Below, in pieces: positions 11,987-19,917 of a stretch of DNA of 64,000 nucleotides. Under the pieces are notes generated by a model, which saw only the letters and a program-made list of their open reading frames with translations, made no database searches and was not told the DNA's origin. A program made the position numbers and the translations under genes. The stretch's first letter is position 1. Each line of letters starts with the position of its first letter. The DNA is from Actinomycetes bacterium (lineage in GTDB: Bacteria > Actinomycetota > Acidimicrobiia > Acidimicrobiales > RAAP-2): assembly GCA_021831035.1 (NCBI GenBank), contig JAKBNL010000001.1, positions 217,642 to 281,641 on the forward strand. The letters are read 5' to 3'.

Positions 11987-12868
11987 ATGAAGCGCTTCAT
12001 CAGTAAGAAGGTCGCGATTGTCGGCGGCGCTGCCGCCCTCATCGTCGCGTTGAGCGGGGCCGCGTACGCCTACTTCACGGCCACGGGGACCGGGACGGGT
12101 ACGGCCCAGGTGGGCTACGCGACCAACTGGAAGATCACCAGCACGCCGGGGTCCGGGACGCTCTACCCGGACGCGTCGATCGGCGGCGCCAACCAAGAGT
12201 CCGTCGGGTTCTCGGTCACGAACGAGGGCCAGGGCGACCAGAACCTGTCCGCGCTCTACGTGCTCGTGGCGAACTCCGACGGGTCGCCGTGGTCCTACCA
12301 GCCCAACCCGAACGAGCCCGCCTGCACCGGCGCGGACTTCTCGGTGGGCGGCGCACCGGTGGGCACCCCGTACGAGATCACCTCGGGCGGCGGTATCGGG
12401 ACGTACACACCCGGACAGACGGCGAACGGATCGGTTTCGGTCGAGATGATCGACAACGGAGCCAACCAGGACAACTGCCAGGGGCTCTCGGTCCCGCTGT
12501 ACTTCTCGACGAACCCGGCGCTGTCCATCGACGCTCACCCGAGCCCGGCCTCGGTCTCCGTGGGGAGCAACGTGTCGATCACGACCGACGCGTTCCAGAA
12601 CTACAACGAGAACTCGACCGGTAGCGAGGCGTTCACGTTCAACAACACCTACCTGTCGTTCGTGTCGGCCGGTGACGGTACGTGCACGGCGAACACTTCG
12701 GGCGTCAACACGACCGAGACGTGCACCATGACGGACATGGCTCACTCGATCAAGTCCGACTCGTTCACGTTCACGGCGCTACAGGCCGGCTCGACCACGG
12801 TCAACGTGGTGATCTCGATCCAGGGCTCGGGATCGGCGACCACCACCTTCACGGTGAACGCGAGCTGA
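11987..12868 (+). CDS. Secreted protein with SipW/TasA-like N-terminus
   Basis: MKRFISKKVAIVGGAAALIVALSGAAYAYFTATGTGTGTAQVG signal/TM segment followed by a beta-rich, Asn/Ser/Thr-rich domain; RBS AAGGAG. Confidence 0.8.
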   Translation: MKRFISKKVAIVGGAAALIVALSGAAYAYFTATGTGTGTAQVGYATNWKITSTPGSGTLYPDASIGGANQESVGFSVTNEGQGDQNLSALYVLVANSDGSPWSYQPNPNEPACTGADFSVGGAPVGTPYEITSGGGIGTYTPGQTANGSVSVEMIDNGANQDNCQGLSVPLYFSTNPALSIDAHPSPASVSVGSNVSITTDAFQNYNENSTGSEAFTFNNTYLSFVSAGDGTCTANTSGVNTTETCTMTDMAHSIKSDSFTFTALQAGSTTVNVVISIQGSGSATTTFTVNAS

Positions 12869-12880
12869 CAGAACCCGTGA

Positions 12881-12907
12881 CCCGTCAGGCGCCAACCGCC
12901 TGACGGG
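12881..12907 (+). terminator. Hairpin 1 after the 11987-12868 gene
   Basis: CCCGTCAGGCG-CCAAC-CGCCTGACGGG perfect 11-bp stem. Confidence 0.6.
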
Positions 12908-12946
12908 CACCGCGGGCCCCGGGGCTCGACCCCGGGGCCCGCGGTG
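12908..12946 (+). terminator. Hairpin 2, immediately adjacent
   Basis: CACCGCGGGCCCCGGGG-CTCGA-CCCCGGGGCCCGCGGTG perfect 17-bp stem. Confidence 0.65.
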
Positions 12947-13001
12947 AGACGGCGTCGGCGTACCGTTCGGTCGATCGGACCAGGGATTCGAGGAGAGCGC
13001 A

Positions 13002-13958
13002 GTGGAGATGTGGCGACGGGGTGGGGTGATGACGGTGGCGCTGGCCGCGGTCACGATCGCGCTCTCCTTAGGGGTCGCGAGCGCCCTCGGTCACCCCAGT
13101 CCCCACGACCAACGGAGCGAGACGCCGGCCTTCACCATCACGAGCGTCGTGTACGACTCCGCTTCGGGACCCTTCCCGGCGGCCTCGTGCTCTGGTCCGG
13201 GGGCCCTCCTCTATCCCGGGCTCACCCGCTGTCTCATCTTCACGGTCCAGAACCTCCGTCACCACCCGATCACGGTGACCCAGATCACGGCGTCCCTCGA
13301 CCCCGCGTACCCAAGCCCGCCCCCCCAGTGCGCGGGCAACAATCTCGAGCTGCCCGCCTTCAGCGGCAGTCTCGTCGTTGCGGCGATGTCCTCGGCCTCG
13401 ACGCCCGGCGAGCCGCTGACGCTGAAGGACAGCGGGACCAACCAAGACGCGTGTGAGAACTTCCTCTACCACTTCAGCTACGTGGGCGACGCGACCTCAC
13501 CGGCTCGCACCCACCTCGACCTCGACGGGGCGCCCAATCCGGTCGACGTGGGTGCCCTCGTCACCCTTGACGCGCACGTCTCGTCCGATTACCGCGACGC
13601 CACGGGCGTTCCCCAGGGCGCGGTCACCTTCTATCTGTGCGCCACCGACGCGTGCGCGGAGACGACCGAACTGGGAGTCGTCGCCGTTGACCCCGGGGGC
13701 GACGCCGTCTACTCAACGTCCTCGCTCGCGCAGGGGGCTAACCGCGTCTACGCCGTCTTCACCCCTTCGTCCGACCTCTGGTCGGGCACCCAGTCGTCGG
13801 CGCTGACCGAAGTGGTGGGGCCAACCGGCGACCACGACCACGACCACGGGGACGGCGACGACGCCGACGCGGTCGCGAGCGTTCACGGTGAGGGGCACCA
13901 CGACACGGGTTCGGTGTGCGGTCCGTCGGACGGTTCCGCGTGCAAAGGAGTGCGATGA
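13002..13958 (+). CDS. Secreted protein with Ig-like (Big_3-like) domain and His/Asp-rich C-terminus
   Basis: N-terminal hydrophobic segment; Ig-like VPQGAVTFYLC...ANRVYAVFTPSS; C-term GDHDHDHGDGDDADAVASVHGEGHHD. Confidence 0.7.
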   Translation: MEMWRRGGVMTVALAAVTIALSLGVASALGHPSPHDQRSETPAFTITSVVYDSASGPFPAASCSGPGALLYPGLTRCLIFTVQNLRHHPITVTQITASLDPAYPSPPPQCAGNNLELPAFSGSLVVAAMSSASTPGEPLTLKDSGTNQDACENFLYHFSYVGDATSPARTHLDLDGAPNPVDVGALVTLDAHVSSDYRDATGVPQGAVTFYLCATDACAETTELGVVAVDPGGDAVYSTSSLAQGANRVYAVFTPSSDLWSGTQSSALTEVVGPTGDHDHDHGDGDDADAVASVHGEGHHDTGSVCGPSDGSACKGVR

Positions 13959-14431
13959 CCAAGGGTCGCAAAGTCGTGCTGTGGTTCGGCGTCGTCGGGG
14001 TCGCGTGCGCCCTCTCGGGGGCCGCCTTCGCCTACTACTCGGGCAGCGCGTCGTCCTCGACGGTTGTCAACGTGGGCCGCGTCCAGCCGGTCACCGTCAT
14101 GATCGCCACCGGGACGCCCACGACGCCCCTCTACCCCGGTGGCGTGGGGGACGTCTCGCTGACGTTGAACAACCCGAATGACTTCCCCCTGCGGGTCACC
14201 GCTCTCGCTCCCTCGCCGACGGCGCCGGTCACCGCGAACGGTGGGGTCGGACCGTGCACGGTCACCGGGGTCACGGTCTCGTCGCTCACGGGACTCGACC
14301 TCACGATCGCCCCGGGAGACGGTGAGGTCATCGACATCCCCAACGCCGTGTCGATGGGCATGAACTCCCAGAGCGGCTGTCAGGGAGCGACGTTCAGCGT
14401 TCCCGTGTCGCTCACGGTGGAGAAGCCGTGA
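13955..14431 (+). CDS. Small secreted protein with SipW-cognate-like N-terminus
   Basis: MTKGRKVVLWFGVVGVACALSGAAFAYYSGSASSS; ATGA overlap with preceding gene; RBS AAAGGAG. Confidence 0.75.
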   Translation: MTKGRKVVLWFGVVGVACALSGAAFAYYSGSASSSTVVNVGRVQPVTVMIATGTPTTPLYPGGVGDVSLTLNNPNDFPLRVTALAPSPTAPVTANGGVGPCTVTGVTVSSLTGLDLTIAPGDGEVIDIPNAVSMGMNSQSGCQGATFSVPVSLTVEKP

Positions 14432-15384
14432 ACCGCCGCCCGCGACCCTCACTGGCCACGACCGTGCGCCGTGTCCTCGTGCGCGTTCTCCTGGTGACCG
14501 GGGGAATCGCGGTGGCCGGGGCGCTGGCCGCGTCGGCCTTCTGGCTCGTTCGCGTGGAGTACTCGGGAGCGGCGGTCGCCTCGGGTGCGGTCCTACCGGC
14601 GCCGCACTCCGTGGTGGTCAGTGAGGCGGGCGCGAGCACGGTCGACGTGTCGTGGTCGGTCACCTCGACGCCGTTGCCCGGTCAGACCTTCGAGGTCGTC
14701 CGCGATCCCGGGCCGACGCAGGTTGTCGTCTGCGACACCACTACGTCACCGTGCGTGGACGCGGGTCTCGTCGCAGGCACCTCCTACACCTACAGCGTGG
14801 AGAGCGTGCTCGGCGACTGGCACTCGACACCCGACCCGACCTCGTTCACCGCGCTCGGCGTCCTGTCGACGTCGCCACCGAACGGCACGTACGGCACCCC
14901 GTACCAGTGGACCCTCGCCGCGGTGGGAGGCGACGGGCCCTACACGTGGTCCCTCGCTCCCGGGTCGGCGCCGTTGCCCGACGGTCTCGTCCTCCAGGGT
15001 AACCAGGTGCAGGGGACACCGACGGCGGTGGGCCAGACACGGGGTATCGTCCTCACGGCCACCGACGCGTCGGGCGCGACGGTGGAGACGCCGCCCTACG
15101 CCCTCACCGTCGATCCGGCCCCCCTGACGGTCACCGCCTCGCCGACCGTCTCGGACTACGGCACCGCCCCGACGGTCACCCCGATCTACAGCGGCTTCAA
15201 GAACGGGGACACCGCGAGTGTGGTGGTGACGAACGCGCCCCTGTGCACCAGCTCGGTCCTCGCCACGACCGGGGTGGGCACCTACCCCGACGCCAACACG
15301 TGCTCGGGTGGCGCCGCCACCAACTACACGCTGGTCGAGGTGGCCTCGACCGCCACCGTCGATCCGGCCCCCTCGACGTCGTAG
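14428..15384 (+). CDS. Membrane-anchored/secreted multi-Ig/FnIII-like protein
   Basis: N-terminal TM helix; FnIII-like VVVSEAGASTVDVSWSV; putative-Ig STSPPNGTYGTPYQWTLAAVGGDGPYTWSL; MBG-like PLTVTASPTVSDYGTAPTVTP; 4-bp overlap with preceding gene. Confidence 0.75.
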   Translation: MNRRPRPSLATTVRRVLVRVLLVTGGIAVAGALAASAFWLVRVEYSGAAVASGAVLPAPHSVVVSEAGASTVDVSWSVTSTPLPGQTFEVVRDPGPTQVVVCDTTTSPCVDAGLVAGTSYTYSVESVLGDWHSTPDPTSFTALGVLSTSPPNGTYGTPYQWTLAAVGGDGPYTWSLAPGSAPLPDGLVLQGNQVQGTPTAVGQTRGIVLTATDASGATVETPPYALTVDPAPLTVTASPTVSDYGTAPTVTPIYSGFKNGDTASVVVTNAPLCTSSVLATTGVGTYPDANTCSGGAATNYTLVEVASTATVDPAPSTS

Positions 15385-15674
15385 GGCACGATCGTCGACG
15401 GGTGTCTCTCGTGACGGGGAGACGTCATCGTGAGGTACGCGAGAAAGTCGATACGACGTCGGAAAACATTTTCGCGCCCCTGATCGACTGAGATGTGTAC
15501 GGAGCACTCCCGCACGTCGTCGAGGTGATTCGACGCACGCGCGCCGATCGAGGCGACGGTGTCATTGCGCAGCCCTCCATCAGGTGCTACGAGTGGTACG
15601 CGCCGTGACGCCATCGCAGGGGGCGGCGCAATCACGAGACGCCGCGTGGACGACGGCGGGACGGGAGCGTTCGC

Positions 15675-18600
15675 ATGACGAGGAGTGGAGTCGATCGAGT
15701 GCGTGGGAGCCGAGCGCGCGCGTGGGCGGCGCGAGCGATCGTGGCGACGTGCGTCGCGCTGGGAGCCACCGTGCTGGCGCAGGCGGCGGCCTCGGCGTCG
15801 TCGGTCTCGGGCGTGAGCGTCGGGACGACGAGCTCGAAGGGCAACGCGGCGGTGACCTGGACCGTGACCTTCACGACGTCGGCCTCCGGGTCGCTCGCCG
15901 GCGGGGGCACGATCACCCTCACCTACCCGAGTGCCTACGTCGTGGCGGCGAGCCCGACGGTCACCTTCTCGACGGGCTTCAGTGGCTGCACCACGGCGAC
16001 GGGATCGGTCGGGTCGGGCTCGCTCACCGTCACCCTTCCCACGGGCTGCACCCTGGCGGCGAGCACCCAGGGCGTCTTTAGCGTCCCGGTCGCCAACCCG
16101 CCGGCGCCGCAGACCTTCTCGGCCAGCCAGTACACCCTCGCGACCAGCGCGGACACGACGGCCCTCGGCGCGACCAACGCCCCGACGACGATCTCCGCCT
16201 CGGGCACCGTCGTGGCGAGCCTCTCGGTCACCGGGCCCGCAACGGCCAACACGGCGGCCTCGCTGACCTACACCTTCACGACCTCGGCGAGCGGCGCGCT
16301 CGCCGCGGGCGACACCGTGAGCGCCTACGTGCCCGCGGGCTACACGGTCGAGAGTGGGCTCAACGCGACCCTCGGCGGTGCGTTCTCCTGCGCCGGGGCC
16401 TCGGTAGCCATCACCTACGCCGCCGGTCCCCCCCAGAGCGTCACCGTCACCGTGCCGTCCGGCTGCTCGCTCGCCGACGCCGCGTCGGGCTCGATCCTGT
16501 TCTCGGACGTCACCCCGCCCGCGACGGCGACGCTGACGGCGAGCGACTACGCCCTCGATACGTCCGAGGACCCGGCGCCGTTCGCCGCGACGAGCGCCCC
16601 GACCAGTTTCGCGCCGTCGGGCTCGTCGGTCACCTCGGTGAGCGCCTCCTCCGCCTCGCTCACGGCCAACGCCGCGACCACCTGGACGATCGGCTTCACC
16701 GACTCCTTGACGGGCACCCTCCAGGCCGGCGACACGGTGACCGCCAACCTCCCACTCTCTCTCACGGGCATCTCGGCGACGCCGACCGTCTCTCTGGCGT
16801 CGGGGTTCTCGTGCGCCCCGACCCCGGCGTCGGCGACCTACTCGGGCGGGTCCCTCGTGGTGAGCGTCCCCGCGGGCTGCACCCTCGGGGGCTCGACCGC
16901 GGCCACGTTCACCTTCGCGGCCACGAACCCGCCGGCGAGCGTGACGCTGAACACCTCTCAGTTCTCGGTGGAGACCTCGGAGGACGCGAGCGGGGCGGTG
17001 ACCGCCTCGTCGGTGACCCCGACGACCTTCGGGGCCTCGGGATCGGCCGTGACGGGGGTGTCCTTCGCCCCCACCCCCTCGACCGCCAACCGGTCGGCCT
17101 CGATGGACGTGAGGTTCACGACCTCGAGCAGCGGTGCTCTCGCCCCCCAGGACTACGTGACGATCCAGCTGCCCGCCGACGTGGTCCTCAGCCCCTCGAC
17201 GTCGGTGGTGACCTCGTCGAGCCTCGGGGGGAGCTGCTCGAGCCCGTTGAGCAGTGTCGTCTCGACCAACGCGGTCACGGCCTATCTGGGGCCGAACTGC
17301 GCCCTGGGGGACAGCGCGACGGCCACCCTCACGATCTCGAACGTGCAGAACCCTCCCGCCACCTCCCACGACGGCACCGCCTCGTACCACGTCCTCACCT
17401 CGGAGGACCCGACCGCGGTCTCACCCGCGACGGCCCCGACCTTCCAGCCCTCGGGCTCGGCGGTGTCCGGGGTCACGGTGAGCCCGGGCAGCACCCTCCA
17501 GAACACCTCGTCGACCTGGACGGTGGGCTTCATGTCCTCGGGCTCGGGGAACCTCGTCGCGGGCGATACCGTGACGTTCCGCTACCCCAACACGCTGTCA
17601 CCCGGCGGGGGCCTCCAGGTGACCTTCGCCGGGGCGTTCTCCTGCGCGGGTACGGCCGTGGCGGGCGTCGTCACCCCGAACGTGGCGTCCGGCGAGAGTG
17701 AGATCACCGCCACCCTCCCCGCCGGGTGCGCGCTCGCCGCCAGCGCGGAGGGGATGATCACCCTCTCGATCACCGCGCCCGCCGCGGGGTCGATCGCCGC
17801 CGCGAGCTTCGCCGTCGCCACGTCCGAGGACCCGACCCTGGTGCCGCCCGCGTCGGGCGTGACGATCGTGCTGCCCAGCGCGACCTTCCACCTCTCGATC
17901 AGCGATTCGACCTCGGGCAGCTCGACCTACACCTACGGCGACTCGATCACGCTCACGGTCGCCGACTCGACCGACAGCCCGACGCCGACCGGTACCGGGG
18001 CGATCCTCTACTCGTCCGACGGGGGCGCCACCTGGGTGTCGCTCCCGGCGTGCTCGGGGCTGAACCTCGCGAGCGGGGCGATGCACTGCACGACGACCGA
18101 CCTACCGGCGGCGTCGCTGCTCGTCGCCTACACCTACTCGGGCAACGCGGACTACGCGCCGGTGCTCGCCTCCCCCACGGTCCTCGGCGGTGCGACCGTC
18201 CACCCGGCGATCCTCACGCTCACGGTCAACGACGCGGTCGACGCCGTGGGGACGCCCTACGCGCTGACGGCGACGCTCTCGGGACTGGTCAACGGCGACA
18301 CGGCCGGGTACGTCTGCACGCCCTACTTCCAGGGGATCAACGGGACGACGTACCCCGGGTCCTCGACGCCGCCCACGCTGGTCGGGTCGTACCGGGTGAC
18401 CTGCGCGCCCCCGGCGTCCGTCTCGATCACGCCGCCGAGTGACCAGGGCGACTACGTCACCGCCTTCGTCGGGGGCACCCTCACGATCTTCGCGCTCCCC
18501 TCGGGCGGTGGCTCGGGCGCCTCGGGGGGCACGACGCCCCAGGTGACCCTCTCGGTCGCGCTGTCGAGCACCCAGGTGGTCGTGGGGAACTCGCTCGACC

Positions 18601-19088
18601 TCTCGAGCGTGGGTGGCTCGGGCTCGGGCGCCGTCACCTACAGCGTCGTGGGCGGGACGGCCCCGGGCTGCGCGATCAGCGGCACGACCCTCAGCGCGAC
18701 CGGTCCGGGGACCTGTGTCGTCGAGGCCACCAAGGCCGGTGACGCCACCTACGCCGCGGTGACCTCGGCCCCGGTGACGGTGACCTTCGTCGCCGCGAAG
18801 GTCGTCACCCACCGACCGGTCGTGACGCCCCGCCCGGTGAGCGTCGGCTTCGCCCCGGGCTCGTCCGCCCTCACCCCGGCCGCGCGCCGGGCGCTCGTCG
18901 CCCTGGTGCGGCGCCTGCACCCCGGGGCCACGCTCACCCTCACCGCGACCGGCGCCCCGCGCGCCCTGGCGTTCGCCCGGGCGAGGGCCGTCGAGGCGTT
19001 CCTCACCCACTACCGCCACCTGCACGTGCGCGTCGTGGCCGTCCTCGGCGCGGCCGCCCGGGTCCGGGTGGTGACCGTCCGCCAGTGA
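15675..19088 (+). CDS. Large secreted repeat protein: about five ~138-aa tandem repeats, Ig-like modules, divergent OmpA-like C-terminus
   Basis: Signal peptide; repeated SG.L..GDT..... P ... CTLA.S..G.....V..PPA..F..S.Y...TSEDP... units; C-term VSVGFAPGSSALTPAARRALVALVRRLHPGATLTLTATG...RARAVEAFL. Confidence 0.8.
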   Translation: MTRSGVDRVRGSRARAWAARAIVATCVALGATVLAQAAASASSVSGVSVGTTSSKGNAAVTWTVTFTTSASGSLAGGGTITLTYPSAYVVAASPTVTFSTGFSGCTTATGSVGSGSLTVTLPTGCTLAASTQGVFSVPVANPPAPQTFSASQYTLATSADTTALGATNAPTTISASGTVVASLSVTGPATANTAASLTYTFTTSASGALAAGDTVSAYVPAGYTVESGLNATLGGAFSCAGASVAITYAAGPPQSVTVTVPSGCSLADAASGSILFSDVTPPATATLTASDYALDTSEDPAPFAATSAPTSFAPSGSSVTSVSASSASLTANAATTWTIGFTDSLTGTLQAGDTVTANLPLSLTGISATPTVSLASGFSCAPTPASATYSGGSLVVSVPAGCTLGGSTAATFTFAATNPPASVTLNTSQFSVETSEDASGAVTASSVTPTTFGASGSAVTGVSFAPTPSTANRSASMDVRFTTSSSGALAPQDYVTIQLPADVVLSPSTSVVTSSSLGGSCSSPLSSVVSTNAVTAYLGPNCALGDSATATLTISNVQNPPATSHDGTASYHVLTSEDPTAVSPATAPTFQPSGSAVSGVTVSPGSTLQNTSSTWTVGFMSSGSGNLVAGDTVTFRYPNTLSPGGGLQVTFAGAFSCAGTAVAGVVTPNVASGESEITATLPAGCALAASAEGMITLSITAPAAGSIAAASFAVATSEDPTLVPPASGVTIVLPSATFHLSISDSTSGSSTYTYGDSITLTVADSTDSPTPTGTGAILYSSDGGATWVSLPACSGLNLASGAMHCTTTDLPAASLLVAYTYSGNADYAPVLASPTVLGGATVHPAILTLTVNDAVDAVGTPYALTATLSGLVNGDTAGYVCTPYFQGINGTTYPGSSTPPTLVGSYRVTCAPPASVSITPPSDQGDYVTAFVGGTLTIFALPSGGGSGASGGTTPQVTLSVALSSTQVVVGNSLDLSSVGGSGSGAVTYSVVGGTAPGCAISGTTLSATGPGTCVVEATKAGDATYAAVTSAPVTVTFVAAKVVTHRPVVTPRPVSVGFAPGSSALTPAARRALVALVRRLHPGATLTLTATGAPRALAFARARAVEAFLTHYRHLHVRVVAVLGAAARVRVVTVRQ

Positions 19089-19202
19089 CCCGACGGTGGC
19101 GGGGCGGGGACGCCCGCCCCGCCACCGCCCGCTCGCGGCAAGGCGATCCGGGGCGCGGCCGCGGTCGGGGGGCGCCGGGTTAGGGTCGACCAGGGAGGCG
19201 AC

Positions 19203-19892
19203 ATGGGTCACGGGCACGCCGCGAGGAGCAGACGCTCGGTGCTCGCGGGCCTCGGCGCGACCGTCCTCGTGGTGGTGACGACGGTCGTCCCGGCCGTCGC
19301 GGGCGCCGACGCGCGTCCCGGCCCGCGGTCGGGGACGGGGACCGTGCCCCAGGCCACCCTGAGCGTGCGGGTCTCGCTCGACCGGGTCGCGGTCGGGGAC
19401 CGCGTCCTGCTCTCGACCCAGGGCGGGTCGGGCACCGGCGCGGTGACCTTCGCGGTGGTGGGCGGGACGTCGACGGGCTGCGCCCTCTCGGGCGACGTCC
19501 TCACGTCGACCTCGGCGGGGACGTGCGCCGTGCGGGCGACCAAGGCCGCCGACGCGACCTACGCGGCCGCGGCGTCGGCGCCGGTCACGGTCTCGTTCGT
19601 CCCGACGGTCTACGACCCCGTCTACCCTCCGGGACCGGTGACGGTCCGCTTCGGGCCGCGTGGGTCGTCACTGGGCCCCGGCGACCGCGAAGTCCTCGCG
19701 CGCCTGGCGCGCGAGCTGCGCTCCGGCGCCGTCGTCCGCCTGGTCGCGCGCGGGCCCGGGGGCGCCTCCGCCCTGCTCGCGCGGGCGGTCGCGGTCCGTC
19801 GCTACCTCGTGACGCGCACGAGCCTCCGCGTGCGGATCGTGCTGCGCGCGGGCGGTCCGGCCGCGGTCGAGGTGGTCACGGCGCGGCCGTGA
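19203..19892 (+). CDS. Secreted Ig-like + OmpA-like protein (short paralog of the 15675-19088 C-terminus)
   Basis: GGSGTGAVTFAVVGGTSTGCALSGDVLTSTSAGTCAVRATKAADATYAAAASAPVTVSFV; VTVRFGPRGSSLGPGDREVLARLARELRSGAVVRLVARG...ARAVAVRRYLV. Confidence 0.78.
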   Translation: MGHGHAARSRRSVLAGLGATVLVVVTTVVPAVAGADARPGPRSGTGTVPQATLSVRVSLDRVAVGDRVLLSTQGGSGTGAVTFAVVGGTSTGCALSGDVLTSTSAGTCAVRATKAADATYAAAASAPVTVSFVPTVYDPVYPPGPVTVRFGPRGSSLGPGDREVLARLARELRSGAVVRLVARGPGGASALLARAVAVRRYLVTRTSLRVRIVLRAGGPAAVEVVTARP

Positions 19893-19917
19893 GCGACGAC
19901 GACCCGACGGGGGCGAC

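Noticed and set aside
15324-17390. 688-aa minus-strand ORF (MVRGGAVVGGG...)
   Set aside because: Arg/Gly/Ala-rich shadow ORF antisense to the repeat protein; no recognisable domain; the plus-strand frame has a signal peptide, RBS-like context and repeats.
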